A stretch of DNA of 64,000 nt. Origin: Tateyamaria sp. Alg231-49 (GTDB lineage Bacteria; Pseudomonadota; Alphaproteobacteria; Rhodobacterales; Rhodobacteraceae). Both the position numbers and the translations under genes were made by a program. This document shows positions 19,960 to 29,242 of this stretch, piece after piece (position 1 is the stretch's first letter; each line of letters opens with the position of its first letter). The stretch spans positions 159,900 through 223,899 of the forward strand of contig NZ_FRFA01000004.1 of NCBI RefSeq assembly GCF_900143535.1, written 5' to 3'. The notes beneath the pieces were generated by a model that did not search any database, was not told the origin of the DNA, and was given only the letters and a program-made list of their open reading frames with translations.

Positions 19960-19990
19960 ATTCCTCTATTTAGGAATCATATCCGATATG
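19960..19990. promoter_or_regulatory. Two palindromes upstream of kbl-tdh
   Basis: ATTCCT-CTATTT-AGGAAT (19960-19977) is followed immediately by CATATC-C-GATATG (19978-19990), 28-58 bases before the kbl ATG. They overlap the expected promoter region and are candidate operators for threonine catabolism. Confidence 0.45.
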
Positions 19991-20017
19991 TTAGAGATGC
20001 GGTAAAGGAGCCGCACC

Positions 20018-21205
20018 ATGACCTCTGCCTTTCTCTCTCAGATCACTGACACGCTTGCCCAGATCGAAGCAGACGGGATGACCAAGCGCGAGCGCATGAT
20101 CACCTCGCCCCAAGGGGGAACAATTTCGGTTGGGGATCGCGATGTTCTGAACCTCTGCGCCAATAACTATCTGGGTCTGGCCGATCACCCAGACCTTGTG
20201 GCAGCAGCGGGTGGCGCGATGCGAAGCCATGGGTTTGGCATGGCCTCTGTCCGGTTCATTTGCGGCACACAGGACCTGCACCGGCAACTGGAACAAAGGC
20301 TCGCTGGTTTTCTGGGCAAGGACGATGCCATCTTGTTTGCGGCCTGTTTTGACGCGAACGGAGGGCTGTTTGAACCTCTGCTGGGTCCCGAAGATGCGAT
20401 CATATCGGATGCATTGAATCACGCGTCGATCATTGACGGCATCCGTTTGTGCAAGGCGCAGCGGTATCGGTACGCCAACAGCGACATGGACGACTTAGAG
20501 ACACAATTGAAAGCCGCCCGCGCCGCTGGTGCGCGTCACATCATGATCGCTACGGACGGGGTGTTTTCAATGGATGGGTATCTGGCGAAGTTGCCTGAGA
20601 TTACCGAACTCGCGGCGCGCTATGACGCTCTGGTCATGGTGGATGACTGCCACGCGACCGGGTTCATGGGACCAAAAGGAGCAGGCACCCCAGCCCATGC
20701 CAATGTCGATGTCGATATTCTGACGGGAACGCTGGGCAAGGCGTTGGGTGGCTCTATCGGTGGCTACATTGCAGGGCCACAACCTGTGATCGACTTGCTG
20801 CGCCAGCGTGCGCGACCCTATCTGTTCTCCAATTCATTGCCTCCGTCCATCGTTGCTGCCGGGATCGAAGCAATCCGGCTGGTCGAAGAGGGCGACGCGC
20901 TGCGCGCGCAATTGTTTGATAATGCGACCTACTGGCGGACTGGCCTGACCGACCTTGGGTTTGACCTGTTGCCCGGTGAACATCCCATTATTCCCGTGAT
21001 GCTGGGTGAGGCTCAGGTGGCGCAGGACATGGCGGCGCGGTTGTTTGAGGAAGGCGTTTACGTGTCCGGCTTTTTCTTTCCTGTGGTGCCGCGTGGGCAG
21101 GCCCGCATTCGCACGCAGATGAACGCCGCGCTCACGCAAGACGACTTGGATCGGGGGCTTGCTGCCTTTGAAGTGGCAGGCCAAGCGGTTGGTGTCCTGT
21201 CATGA
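20018..21205 (+). CDS. kbl: Glycine C-acetyltransferase (2-amino-3-ketobutyrate CoA ligase)
   Basis: This PLP enzyme cleaves 2-amino-3-ketobutyrate with CoA to glycine and acetyl-CoA, the second step of threonine breakdown. The 395-residue protein has [10 protein letters not shown], the [11 protein letters not shown] segment and the PLP-lysine motif [16 protein letters not shown] precedes the ATG. The stop overlaps the tdh start (ATGA), so the two enzymes of the pathway are translationally coupled. Two palindromes lie just upstream. Confidence 0.96.
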   Translation: MTSAFLSQITDTLAQIEADGMTKRERMITSPQGGTISVGDRDVLNLCANNYLGLADHPDLVAAAGGAMRSHGFGMASVRFICGTQDLHRQLEQRLAGFLGKDDAILFAACFDANGGLFEPLLGPEDAIISDALNHASIIDGIRLCKAQRYRYANSDMDDLETQLKAARAAGARHIMIATDGVFSMDGYLAKLPEITELAARYDALVMVDDCHATGFMGPKGAGTPAHANVDVDILTGTLGKALGGSIGGYIAGPQPVIDLLRQRARPYLFSNSLPPSIVAAGIEAIRLVEEGDALRAQLFDNATYWRTGLTDLGFDLLPGEHPIIPVMLGEAQVAQDMAARLFEEGVYVSGFFFPVVPRGQARIRTQMNAALTQDDLDRGLAAFEVAGQAVGVLS

Positions 21206-22239
21206 CCAACGAAATGATCGCTCTCGAAAAAAGCCATCCGCGCGAAGGGTTGTGGCAAGTGACTGCTCCCGTACCTGAGATTGGTAGGGATGACGTGCTG
21301 ATCCGGGTAAACAAGACCGGGATATGTGGCACTGATATTCACATCTGGAACTGGGATGAGTGGGCGGCAGGCACCGTACCGACTCCGTTGATCACCGGGC
21401 ACGAATTTGCCGGAGAGATCGTAGAAATCGGCTCTGACGTTCAGGATTTGGTCCTTGGCCAACGCTGTTCCGGCGAAGGACATTTGATTGGCAAGACGTC
21501 GCGCCAGTCACGTGCGGGCAAATTCCACCTTGATCCTGCAACACGGGGGATTGGGGTGAACGAACAGGGCGCGTTTGCAGAATACTTGCGCCTGCCTGCC
21601 TTTAACGTGGTGCCTTTGCCGGACGAGATCAGTGACGATGTTGGGGCGATCCTCGACCCGCTTGGAAACGCTGTACATACCGCTCTTAGCTTTGACTTGG
21701 TGGGCGAAGACGTCGTGGTCACCGGTGCGGGACCCATCGGGATTATGGCCGCTGCCGTCGCCAGACATGTGGGCGCGCGCAACGTGGTGATCACCGATGT
21801 GAACCCTGATCGCCTTGCACTGGCCGCACGAGTGGCAGATGTGGTCCCAGTGAACGTCACTGATACAGATCTTGCCAGCATCATGCCGGGCTTGAAGATG
21901 AAACAGGGCTTTGACGTCGGGCTTGAGATGTCGGGCAATCAGGTTGCGCTGGATCAGATGGTCGAAGCGATGACAATGGGTGGGCGCATCGCGATGCTGG
22001 GCATCCCGCCGGGCAAAAGCCCGGTGGATTGGAGCCGCATCGTGTTCAAAGCCCTTACGATCAAGGGGGTCTACGGGCGCGAGATTTTCGAGACGTGGTA
22101 CAAGATGATTGCAATGCTGCAAAACGGTCTGGATGTGTCGGGCGTGATCACGCACCGTTTCGCCGCGCGCGATTTTGCAAAAGGGTTTGCGGCGATGAAG
22201 TCAGGATCGTCAGGCAAGGTCGTGTTGGACTGGACCTAA
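21202..22239 (+). CDS. tdh: L-threonine 3-dehydrogenase (variant without structural zinc cysteines)
   Basis: This enzyme oxidises threonine to 2-amino-3-ketobutyrate with NAD+. The 345-residue protein matches E. coli Tdh along its length: [14 protein letters not shown] (catalytic-zinc Cys42), [12 protein letters not shown] (His67, Glu68), the Rossmann motif [13 protein letters not shown] and [11 protein letters not shown]. The structural-zinc loop differs: where E. coli has four cysteines, this one reads [20 protein letters not shown], with no cysteine. Catalytic residues look intact. It forms an operon with kbl; the stop overlaps the stop of the opposite-strand phosphatase gene. Confidence 0.95.
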   Translation: MTNEMIALEKSHPREGLWQVTAPVPEIGRDDVLIRVNKTGICGTDIHIWNWDEWAAGTVPTPLITGHEFAGEIVEIGSDVQDLVLGQRCSGEGHLIGKTSRQSRAGKFHLDPATRGIGVNEQGAFAEYLRLPAFNVVPLPDEISDDVGAILDPLGNAVHTALSFDLVGEDVVVTGAGPIGIMAAAVARHVGARNVVITDVNPDRLALAARVADVVPVNVTDTDLASIMPGLKMKQGFDVGLEMSGNQVALDQMVEAMTMGGRIAMLGIPPGKSPVDWSRIVFKALTIKGVYGREIFETWYKMIAMLQNGLDVSGVITHRFAARDFAKGFAAMKSGSSGKVVLDWT

Positions 22240-22979
22240 GCGACGGCAGCGACACTGTTTATGGGTTGGCGGCCCTGTTCGGTCAGTATCCACGCGTCTT
22301 TGCCCTCGAACACGGCCGCTGTCAGCGGTTCACCATATCCGGCTGCGGTATCTAGATTGACCCGATTGCCATAGTGAGTTGCCTTTCGCACCGGCGTGTG
22401 GCCGTGCACGACAAGCTTGGGATGCGCGCCGGTAAAATCATGAAACTCGTTGCGTATCCACAGCATGTCTTCTTCGGTCTGTTTCTTGAGAGGGACGCCC
22501 GGGCGGATGCCCGCATGGACGAACAGAAGATCGCCCACAGTGTGGGACAGTTTTAGTCCTTCTAGAAAGGCCACATGCTCTTTGGGTACCGCTGCGTGCG
22601 CATCGGCCTGTACGTCCTTTTCCCGCCTCTGGGGCCCCGCATCGACACCGTAGGAGCCAAGCGTTGTATCTCCTCCAAGGCGCGGGTGCAGCCAGTAAAG
22701 ATCAACCAGCATATAGGGATCATGAAGAGGCGGGCGCTGCATAAACCATTCAAACATGCGGTCATGATTGCCTTTGAGGAAAGTCCAGTTCCGCTTGGCC
22801 TGTTGCCCCGCCACTAGAGTTTCCAGAACGCCCTTACTGTCTGGCCCGCGATCCGCATAATCACCCAAGAATACCACTTGTGCGTCGATACCCCCATCAT
22901 CTTCGATCAGATCAAGGACGCGGTGCAGTTCTTCGGTTTGTCCGTGGATATCGCCAATGGCGTAAATGGGGTCTGACAT
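22236..22979 (-). CDS. Metallophosphoesterase (serine/threonine phosphatase-like)
   Basis: This 247-residue calcineurin-like phosphoesterase shows all metal motifs: GDIHG (residues 8-12), GDYADRGPDS (about 39-48), GNHD (about 70-73), HAGIRPG and the final VHGHTP. It resembles bacterial PrpA/PrpB-type protein phosphatases and diadenosine polyphosphate hydrolases, so the substrate is open. It is convergent with tdh, overlapping by four bases, and has no operon partner. Confidence 0.9.
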   Translation of the reverse strand: MSDPIYAIGDIHGQTEELHRVLDLIEDDGGIDAQVVFLGDYADRGPDSKGVLETLVAGQQAKRNWTFLKGNHDRMFEWFMQRPPLHDPYMLVDLYWLHPRLGGDTTLGSYGVDAGPQRREKDVQADAHAAVPKEHVAFLEGLKLSHTVGDLLFVHAGIRPGVPLKKQTEEDMLWIRNEFHDFTGAHPKLVVHGHTPVRKATHYGNRVNLDTAAGYGEPLTAAVFEGKDAWILTEQGRQPINSVAAVA

Positions 22980-23149
22980 AATATTCCGGCAGCAAAATTG
23001 GATTGCTCACCGCCTACCGGGATTCGGTGGCAGATGTAAGGCGAAGGCATGGTCACAATTGAGTTGTCGTGGGCGTTGCCGCGAAATTAGGCAGTCCTTG
23101 CGCCGCAAAAGGACCTGAAAATATTGGCCTAACGCAAGCTGCGTTGAAA

Positions 23150-23178
23150 CGTGAGGCAGAGGTGTCCCCCGCCTCACG
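23150..23178 (-). terminator. Probable terminator of serA
   Basis: On the minus strand CGTGAGGC (23178-23171) pairs with GCCTCACG (23157-23150) across a 13-base loop, followed by TTTCAACG. It starts 10 bases after the serA stop. A second small palindrome (AACGCA-AGC-TGCGTT, 23131-23145) follows. The rest of the gap to the phosphatase gene (22980-23130) shows no gene. Confidence 0.5.
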
Positions 23179-23187
23179 CGCTTGCCG

Positions 23188-24786
23188 TTATCCCGCGACG
23201 TCGAAGGCCAGCGGTTTGACTTGGGTGAACATGCCAGTGTTTTCGAGTGTTTGAAGTACATCGTTCGGGATTGGATTGTCCACATACAGCAAGGCAATCG
23301 CCTCGCCTCCGACGGAGTTCCGCCCAAGGGTAAAGTTCGCGATATTGACGCCGTTCTTGCCCATCGTGTTGCCAAGCAGACCGATGATACCGGGCACGTC
23401 CTCGTTTGTTGTGTAAAGCATGTTTTGCCCGATCTCGGCGTCGATGTTGATGCCTTTGATCTGGATAAAGCGCGGCTTACCATCCGAGAACACGGTGCCC
23501 GCAACGGAGCGTTCGCGTTTGGAGGTCACCACGGTCACTTTGATGTAGCCATCAAACGTGCCGGATTTGTCCTGATTGGTGGTCGAGATCTTGATCCCGC
23601 GTTCTTTGGCGACAACCGGCGCGCTGACCATGTTCACGTCCGGGTTGGCCCGTTTCATGATGCCTGCGATCACGCCACAATTAAGGGCCTCGAGGTTCAT
23701 CTCGGATACGACACCGTCATAAAGGATGTTGATCGCCTTGATCGGCTCGTCTGTCATCTGGCCGACAAAGCTGCCCAAGTGGCCTGCAAGTTTGACCCAC
23801 GGACCCATCACTTTGGCCTCTTCGGCTGTTACGGATGGCATGTTCAATGCATTTTCAACGGCGCCCGTCAGCAAATAGTTCGCCATTTGATCGGCCACCT
23901 GAAGGGCAACGTTTTCCTGTGCCTCGGTCGTCGCTGCGCCCAAGTGCGGTGTCACGACGACGTTGGGCAAGTTGAACAGCGCGTTTTCCTTGGCGGGTTC
24001 TTCGGCGAACACGTCGAAGGCGGCACCCGCGACGTGGCCGGATTTAAGGGCTTCGGCTAACGCGGCTTCATCCACCAGACCACCGCGTGCGCAGTTGATG
24101 ATCCGCACGCCGGGCTTCATCATCGCGATGCGTTCCGCGGTGATCATGTTGGCGGTCTGCTCGGTCTTGGGCACGTGCAAGGTGATAAAATCGGCGCGGG
24201 CAATCAGGTCGTCCAGTTCGACCTTTTCAACGCCCATCTTGTTCGCCTTGTCGGTGCTCAGGAACGGATCAAAGGCCAGCACTTTCATCTTGAGGCCACG
24301 GGCGCGATCGCACACGATTCCGCCGATATTGCCTGCACCGATCACACCCAGCGTTTTTCCGGTCAGTTCGGTGCCCATGAACTTCGACTTTTCCCATTTG
24401 CCCGCGTGGGTCGATGCAGAGGCTTCGGGGATTTGACGCGCCACGGCGAACATCATCGCGATGGCGTGTTCCGCGGTCGTGATCATGTTGCCAAAGGGTG
24501 TGTTCATGACGATCACCCCTTTTTTAGAGGCGGCTTCCTTGTCGATGTTGTCGGTGCCGATACCTGCGCGTCCGATGACTTTCAGGTTGGTCGCGTTTTT
24601 GAGGATCGTCGGCGTCACGCGTGTCGCTGAGCGGATGGCGAGGCCGTCATATTGACCGATGATTTCGGCCAGTTTGTCCTTGTCTTTGCCAAGGTCGGGT
24701 TGGAAATCCACCTCGATCCCGCGGTCCTTAAAGATTTGGATGGCGGCAGAGGAGAGTTTGTCAGAGATGAGTACTTTGGGAGCCAT
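23188..24786 (-). CDS. serA: D-3-phosphoglycerate dehydrogenase
   Basis: SerA oxidises 3-phosphoglycerate to 3-phosphohydroxypyruvate, the first step of serine biosynthesis. The 532-residue protein is the long type-1 form: substrate and NAD-binding domains with GVIGAGNIGG (about residue 145), catalytic Arg in INCARGGLVDE, the His in PHLGAATTEAQ, then an ASB domain and a C-terminal ACT domain (about 455-530, DVPGIIGLLGNTMGKNGVNI) that usually binds serine as feedback inhibitor. It follows serC in the same direction with a gap of about 75 bases. Confidence 0.96.
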   Translation of the reverse strand: MAPKVLISDKLSSAAIQIFKDRGIEVDFQPDLGKDKDKLAEIIGQYDGLAIRSATRVTPTILKNATNLKVIGRAGIGTDNIDKEAASKKGVIVMNTPFGNMITTAEHAIAMMFAVARQIPEASASTHAGKWEKSKFMGTELTGKTLGVIGAGNIGGIVCDRARGLKMKVLAFDPFLSTDKANKMGVEKVELDDLIARADFITLHVPKTEQTANMITAERIAMMKPGVRIINCARGGLVDEAALAEALKSGHVAGAAFDVFAEEPAKENALFNLPNVVVTPHLGAATTEAQENVALQVADQMANYLLTGAVENALNMPSVTAEEAKVMGPWVKLAGHLGSFVGQMTDEPIKAINILYDGVVSEMNLEALNCGVIAGIMKRANPDVNMVSAPVVAKERGIKISTTNQDKSGTFDGYIKVTVVTSKRERSVAGTVFSDGKPRFIQIKGINIDAEIGQNMLYTTNEDVPGIIGLLGNTMGKNGVNIANFTLGRNSVGGEAIALLYVDNPIPNDVLQTLENTGMFTQVKPLAFDVAG

Positions 24787-24863
24787 GTTGTTGGTCCTTT
24801 GATGTCGGGGTGGGCGGACGACACGTCCGCCTTACAGGTGTCGGGAAGGGGTAAGGTTCAGGT

Positions 24864-26006
24864 TTACTGCGCTGCGATTTCAGCCTGGAAGGCCCAGTCG
24901 AGCCAGGGCAGCATGGCCTCGATGTCCGAGGTTTCGACGGTGCCACCACACCAGATGCGCAGGCCCGGAGGGGCGTCACGATAGGCGCTGATGTCGAGGG
25001 CCACGTCTTCGTCTGCAAGCCGTTTGGCCACAGCCTTGGCAAATGCAGCACCGTCCTTGATCCGGTCGTCAGTGAATTTGAGGCACACGGACGTTGTCGA
25101 TTGCGTTGCCGGGTCAGCGGCAAGGTTTGCGATCCAATCATGTGTCTCTACAAAGGCGGAAATGGCAGCAGCATTGGCACTCGCTCGTGTGATCAGACCC
25201 TGCAGACCACCAACCGAACGCGCCCATTCCAGCGAGAACAGGTAATCTTCAACCGCCAGCATGGAGGGCGTATTGATCGTCTCTCCGACAAAGATGCCTT
25301 CGATCAGCTTGCGACCTTTGGTGAGGCGGAAGATTTTTGGCATGGGCCATGGCGGCGTGTAATTTTCCAACCGCTCAACGGCGCGAGGTGACAAAATCAG
25401 CATCCCATGCGCGGCCTCGCCACCCAGCACTTTTTGCCAGCTGAACGTCGTCACATCCAGTTTGTCCCAAGGCAGGTCCATCGCGAATGCAGCAGAAGTT
25501 GCATCGCAAAGGGTCAGCCCAGCGCGATCCGCCGGGATGGCGTCGCCGTTTGGCATGCGCACGCCCGATGTCGTACCGTTCCACGTAAAACAAACATCGT
25601 TGTCGTAGTTCAGCGCGGCCATATCTACGATCTCGCCATATTCGGCGGTGTGAACGGTGTGATCGATCTTGAGCTGTTTGGCCACGTCGGTGACCCAACC
25701 TGCACCAAAGCTTTCCCATGCGACCATTTCTGCGGGCCGTTCGCCCAGCAGTGACCACATCGCCATTTCGTAAGCGCCGGTGTCGGAGGCAGGCACGATC
25801 CCGATACGGTAATCGTCCGGCACCCCAAGAATCTCACGGGTGTCTTCGATCGCCTTTTTCAGCTTGGCCTTACCAACGGCGGCACGGTGCGAGCGACCAA
25901 GGGGGGCGTCGGCCAAAGCGGTCAGGTCATGTGTGGGGGGTTTGGCACATGGGCCAGAAGAAAAGCGCGGATTTGCCGGGCGCGCGCCCGGTTGTGTCAT
26001 AGTCAT
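24864..26006 (-). CDS. serC: Phosphoserine transaminase
   Basis: This class V PLP aminotransferase makes phosphoserine from 3-phosphohydroxypyruvate and glutamate. The 380-residue protein belongs to the alphaproteobacterial/archaeal-type branch: [13 protein letters not shown] at the N-terminus, [30 protein letters not shown], the [18 protein letters not shown] segment and the PLP lysine in [16 protein letters not shown] chose the ATG at 26006, with AAGGA nine bases upstream. A longer open frame extends into the decayed mobile region and is rejected. Confidence 0.95.
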   Translation of the reverse strand: MTMTQPGARPANPRFSSGPCAKPPTHDLTALADAPLGRSHRAAVGKAKLKKAIEDTREILGVPDDYRIGIVPASDTGAYEMAMWSLLGERPAEMVAWESFGAGWVTDVAKQLKIDHTVHTAEYGEIVDMAALNYDNDVCFTWNGTTSGVRMPNGDAIPADRAGLTLCDATSAAFAMDLPWDKLDVTTFSWQKVLGGEAAHGMLILSPRAVERLENYTPPWPMPKIFRLTKGRKLIEGIFVGETINTPSMLAVEDYLFSLEWARSVGGLQGLITRASANAAAISAFVETHDWIANLAADPATQSTTSVCLKFTDDRIKDGAAFAKAVAKRLADEDVALDISAYRDAPPGLRIWCGGTVETSDIEAMLPWLDWAFQAEIAAQ

Positions 26007-26030
26007 TTCTGCTATCCTTACAGATAATCG

Positions 26031-26056
26031 CCCTTCGTTGGGGAAGGGTGTCCCAC
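26031..26056. repeat. 26-base direct repeat, copy 1
   Basis: The sequence starting CCCTTCGTTGGGGAAGGG and ending TGTCCCAC is repeated exactly at 26771-26796, 740 bases away. Its first 18 bases form a hairpin (CCCTTC/GAAGGG). Confidence 0.85.
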
Positions 26057-26160
26057 CGCCGGACATACGCATCCCCAGTAAAAACAGCAATAGGCAAAGG
26101 TGTTTGCTTTGTAGGTAAATGCAGCCTTTTGCAGAACGATGCGGGAACGCATCTTTCCTA

Positions 26161-26181
26161 TTGGCACAAATCTGACACAAG
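26161..26181. repeat. 21-base imperfect direct repeat, copy 1
   Basis: TTGGCACAAA-TCT-GACACAAG matches 26691-26711 except for the central three bases. The second copy lies at the end of the integrase remnant. It could be an att-like repeat or the tail of a second, lost integrase gene. Confidence 0.6.
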
Positions 26182-26271
26182 GAAATCTGGTTTCGTTCCG
26201 CTACGCCGAGCCGTAGATTTGGGCGGCAAGCCTCATGCAATCGGCCCAATTCTAGCAAGTCAGATGACGTC

Positions 26272-26511
26272 ATGAGCGGCATGGCGTTGATCTGGGCCGC
26301 GAATGTCAAAGGACTGAAGCCTGCCGCCAAGATTGTTCTGATCCAACTGGCGGATTTCCACAACAAAGAATCTGGCCAGTGCAATCCAAGCGCAAAACGG
26401 TTGGCGAGTGAATGCGAGATGGGCCGCGCAACGCTGTTTCGGCACATGACGACGTTGGAGGAATGCGGGCTTGTCACGCGCCATGGGGCAGGTCTGGAAC
26501 AACGTCATTGA
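26272..26511 (+). pseudogene. Truncated helix-turn-helix protein
   Basis: This 79-residue frame starts [20 protein letters not shown] and contains a winged-helix HTH of the kind found in phage or plasmid replication regulators ([21 protein letters not shown], then [10 protein letters not shown]). The protein ends abruptly a few residues after the HTH, exactly where the integrase remnant begins in another frame. This suggests a deletion joined the two genes. It is probably non-functional. Confidence 0.6.
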
Positions 26512-26704
26512 GCGAGCGGGCATCGAAAAGCTCTCGCCCCACTGTTGCCGCCACGGATTTGCTACGTCGATGCTGCAGGCAGGCATAGATCCGAAGACTG
26601 TTGCGGTACGCGGCGGCTGGAAAGACGTTGGAACAGTTATGAAATTCTATTCCCACGCAATGGACGATCCGACCGTAACGGATGTGCTTTTTGGCACAAA
26701 ATAG
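26471..26704 (+). pseudogene. C-terminal fragment of a tyrosine recombinase/integrase
   Basis: Only the last 70 or so residues remain. They include the catalytic-core stretch SPHCCRHGFATSMLQAG (with the H-x-x-R motif), VAVRGGWKDVGTVMKFYSH (with the second His and the region before the Tyr) and AMDDPTVTDVLFGTK. The catalytic Tyr corresponds to FYSH. The N-terminal arm-binding and the first part of the catalytic domain are missing, so the fragment cannot recombine on its own. Confidence 0.75.
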
Positions 26705-26711
26705 ACACAAG
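26691..26711. repeat. 21-base imperfect direct repeat, copy 2
   Basis: TTGGCACAAA-ATA-GACACAAG, overlapping the stop codon of the integrase remnant, matches 26161-26181. Confidence 0.6.
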
Positions 26712-26770
26712 TTCAAGTTGTCAAGCAATCAAGTAACTGTAAATAAAGGAAAAAATAACAATGACTCGGA

Positions 26771-26796
26771 CCCTTCGTTGGGGAAGGGTGTCCCAC
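26771..26796. repeat. 26-base direct repeat, copy 2
   Basis: Exact copy of 26031-26056, on the serB side of the mobile remnant. Confidence 0.85.
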
Positions 26797-26904
26797 GGAC
26801 GCATCTACTGGCGTCGCCGGGGTGGTGCAAGCGGGGATTGGGGGCTATAGCCCGCCCCGGGCGTTTATTTGCGACAGGCCCGTCGCCTTTCGGAAACTCG
26901 GCTC

Positions 26905-27783
26905 ATGTTCGTTTGCACCCTTTTGACTGATCCTGCCGCTCCGTCTTTGGACCCTGCATTGGTCGACAGTTTGCGCAATGCCTGGGGTGGCGGTGACGCT
27001 CAGTGGTTGGCACCGGATGAGGCGGCAGCGTTTTCTCTGACGTCTATTCCGGACAATCGGTGGGATGTCTGGGCGGATGTTCAGGGTCTGGGTGTTGATC
27101 TGGTGATCTTGCCGCTGGCAGGGCGGCGCAAGGCCATGCTGCTGGCGGATATGGACAGCACGATGATCCAGCAGGAGTGCATTGACGAATTGGCGGATGT
27201 TGCTGGCGTGGGCGCACGGGTCAAGGACATCACCGCGCGTGCGATGAACGGCGAGCTGGACTTTGAGGCTGCCATTCGCGAGCGCGTCGGGTTGCTGAAA
27301 GACCTGCCCGAGACTGTGATTGGAGAAGTGTTGGCCACGCGCATCAGTTACATGCCGGGGGGTGCAACCTTGCTTGCCACGATGAAGGCGCATGGGGCCT
27401 ATGCCGCCCTTGTTTCGGGTGGATTCACGGCCTTTACCGCCTCTGTTGCGGACGCGTTGGGTTTTGATGAGAACCGGGCAAATACATTGTTGGCGGATGG
27501 TGGCGTTTTGACCGGAGAGGTCGGGACGCCAATCCTTGGGCAACAGGCCAAGGTGGATGCGCTGAATGAGATTACGGGTCGCCTTGGGCTGGAAGCGTCG
27601 GATGTGCTTGCCGTCGGTGACGGCGCCAACGACCTTGGCATGTTGCAGCGCGCCGGAATGGGTGTGGCCTTGCACGCCAAGCCAAGCGTGGCGGCCCAAT
27701 GTGATGTGCGCATCAACTTTGGCGATCTGACGGCCCTGTTGTACTTGCAAGGCTATGCCCGGTCTGAATTTGTGAGCGTTTGA
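26905..27783 (+). CDS. serB: Phosphoserine phosphatase
   Basis: This HAD-superfamily phosphatase makes serine from phosphoserine, the last step of the pathway begun by serA and serC. The 292-residue protein has an N-terminal ACT-like regulatory part (about residues 1-75) and the HAD domain with LADMDSTMIQQECIDELA (catalytic Asp), the SGGFTAF motif, a conserved lysine in KVDALNEI and VGDGANDLGML. I chose the ATG at 26905, since the first residues of a longer frame do not match the family. A mobile remnant separates it from serC. Confidence 0.95.
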   Translation: MFVCTLLTDPAAPSLDPALVDSLRNAWGGGDAQWLAPDEAAAFSLTSIPDNRWDVWADVQGLGVDLVILPLAGRRKAMLLADMDSTMIQQECIDELADVAGVGARVKDITARAMNGELDFEAAIRERVGLLKDLPETVIGEVLATRISYMPGGATLLATMKAHGAYAALVSGGFTAFTASVADALGFDENRANTLLADGGVLTGEVGTPILGQQAKVDALNEITGRLGLEASDVLAVGDGANDLGMLQRAGMGVALHAKPSVAAQCDVRINFGDLTALLYLQGYARSEFVSV

Positions 27784-27826
27784 GGGGGCTCTGCCCCCGT
27801 CCTTCGGACTCCCCCGGGATTTTTTA
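27784..27826 (+). terminator. Terminator after serB
   Basis: GGGGGC-TCT-GCCCCC (27784-27798) overlaps the end of serB and is followed by a second small hairpin (GTCC-TTC-GGAC), then CCCCCGGGATTTTTT. This double-hairpin pattern with a T-run is frequent in Rhodobacteraceae intergenic regions (from memory). Confidence 0.75.
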
Positions 27827-27914
27827 AATCAGAGAAGTGGTGGACCTACGCGCTGTGGGGCCGCCGGGTAATGTGATATACTGCACATATTCAACACGGA
27901 GAGGGAGCCTTGTT

Positions 27915-28229
27915 ATGCCGAAATTCGTTTTTGCCTATCACGGGGGCGGGATGCCCGAGACGCCGGAAGAGGGTGCGCGGATGATGGCCGCGTGGAATGA
28001 CTGGTATGCTGCGATGGGGGACGCCGTCGTGGACGGGGGTGCACCGGTTGGTCAGTCCATGACAGTGTCGCAGGGCGGCGTGACAGGGGATGGGGGCGCC
28101 AACCCACTGTCCGGATATACAGTCGTCCAAGCCGATACGATCGACGCCGCCTGTGAGATGGCCAACGGATGTCCGATGATTGCCGATGGGTCCGGCACGG
28201 TCGAAGTGGCCCCTGTGATCGAAATGTAA
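27915..28229 (+). CDS. YCII-related protein
   Basis: This is a 104-residue protein of the YCII-related (dimeric alpha/beta barrel) kind. It opens MPKFVFAYHGGGMPETPEEG, followed by MMAAWNDWYAAMGDAVVDGG and the NPLSGYTVVQADTIDAACEM segment. The family is similar to DGPF-domain proteins and often sits near sigma factors, but none is present here. AGAGGGAG lies upstream of the ATG. It appears to be monocistronic. Confidence 0.82.
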   Translation: MPKFVFAYHGGGMPETPEEGARMMAAWNDWYAAMGDAVVDGGAPVGQSMTVSQGGVTGDGGANPLSGYTVVQADTIDAACEMANGCPMIADGSGTVEVAPVIEM

Positions 28230-28249
28230 GGCGAACACGTCGCCCACCA

Positions 28250-29242
28250 CTACAGCAATGCCGGGGCCGCTCGCAGGTATCCGGTTTCAAGCCCGTCCCA
28301 GTTTTTGATCACGCCGTTTGTGTAGGCCAGTGCCTCTGGGTGGTTGGGATCTAGCGCGCCGAGTTTCACGAGGATTTGCGCCATAGCGCATTCGCTGGCC
28401 CGTGTCGCACCATCGGTGATCTTGAGCGCGACGCCCAGTTTTTGTTCGGGGAGGATGGCGATAAAGTACCCTTCGGCCCCAGTTTTTATCGCAACCTTTC
28501 CGCCCGCCGCGCGCATCAGGCGGGTACAAGCGCGCCCTTCTCCTGCCACCAAATCCGGATGCAGCGCCATGGCGTTGCGCAATTGGCCTTGGGGGCTGTC
28601 GTCGCTGGCGGCAGCATATGTTGCCATCGCACGGGCCATGCCGTGCATCGTGCAGGCAAAGTTCGGGGCAGAGCAGCCGTCGATACCGTGGCCGGCGGAC
28701 GACTCCTGCGTCATTCGCTCGAACGCTTCGAGGCAGGCGGTTTGCACTGGATGATCCAGTGCGACGTAGTTTGGGCCTGCCCCCACATGCTTGGCCAAGG
28801 TGAGAAACCCCGCATGTTTGCCTGAGCAGTTGTTGTGAATGCGGCAGGGTTGTTCATGGGCCCGGATCATCGCAACCCGCAGATCGGGGTCGCGTGAAGT
28901 TTGAGGTCCGCAACAGAAATCATCATCGTTGCGCCCGATATGATCCAGCCAGGCGCCAACTTTTTCGACGTGGATTGGCGCACCCTTATGGGAGGCGCAG
29001 GCCAGTGCCAGATGTTCCGTGTTCAGGTCAAAAGCCTTTGCCGCGCCGCTTTCGATCAGAGGCAGCGCCTGTAGCATTTTGGAAGATGAGCGCGGCAGCA
29101 CGATCGCCTCGGGCACACCCCAAGCATGTACGATCTGACCTGTCTCGTCACAGACGACGGCGTGGCCCTGATGGGCGCTTTCAAGAAAGGGTCCTCGCCA
29201 CACTTCGGCCAGTGTGACAGCGCCATGGGCTGGATGCGTCAT
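28250..29242 (-). CDS. Asparaginase (L-asparaginase II family)
   Basis: This 330-residue protein belongs to the asparaginase II family (R. etli-type thermolabile enzyme), unrelated to the E. coli asparaginases. It shows VLPRSSSKMLQALPL, ALACASHKGAPIHV, NNCSGKHAGFLTLAKH and GIDGCSAPNFACTMHGMARA, all typical of the fold, which carries Ser-Lys pairs and Cys residues at the active site. It would hydrolyse asparagine to aspartate and ammonia. I chose the ATG at 29242, the first that matches the family start (AEVWRGPFLES follows). It stands alone. Confidence 0.88.
   Translation of the reverse strand: MTHPAHGAVTLAEVWRGPFLESAHQGHAVVCDETGQIVHAWGVPEAIVLPRSSSKMLQALPLIESGAAKAFDLNTEHLALACASHKGAPIHVEKVGAWLDHIGRNDDDFCCGPQTSRDPDLRVAMIRAHEQPCRIHNNCSGKHAGFLTLAKHVGAGPNYVALDHPVQTACLEAFERMTQESSAGHGIDGCSAPNFACTMHGMARAMATYAAASDDSPQGQLRNAMALHPDLVAGEGRACTRLMRAAGGKVAIKTGAEGYFIAILPEQKLGVALKITDGATRASECAMAQILVKLGALDPNHPEALAYTNGVIKNWDGLETGYLRAAPALL

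Larger units (their letters stand above)
26031..26796. mobile_element. Decayed integrase-bearing element between serC and serB
   Basis: Between the divergent genes serC and serB lies a stretch bounded by two identical 26-base direct repeats and containing a truncated HTH gene joined to the 3' end of a tyrosine recombinase. This looks like the residue of an integrated phage or island after internal deletion. No intact gene remains and no tRNA gene is adjacent. Confidence 0.6.

Noticed and set aside
22980..23187. A structured gap next to serA considered as a 6S RNA candidate
   Set aside because: I could not find complementary 5' and 3' ends or a central bubble, and the link to serA holds for gammaproteobacteria, not this order.
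26007..26477. Longer N-terminal form of SerC reaching into the mobile remnant
   Set aside because: Family members start near [19 protein letters not shown], and a good ribosome binding site precedes the ATG at 26006.
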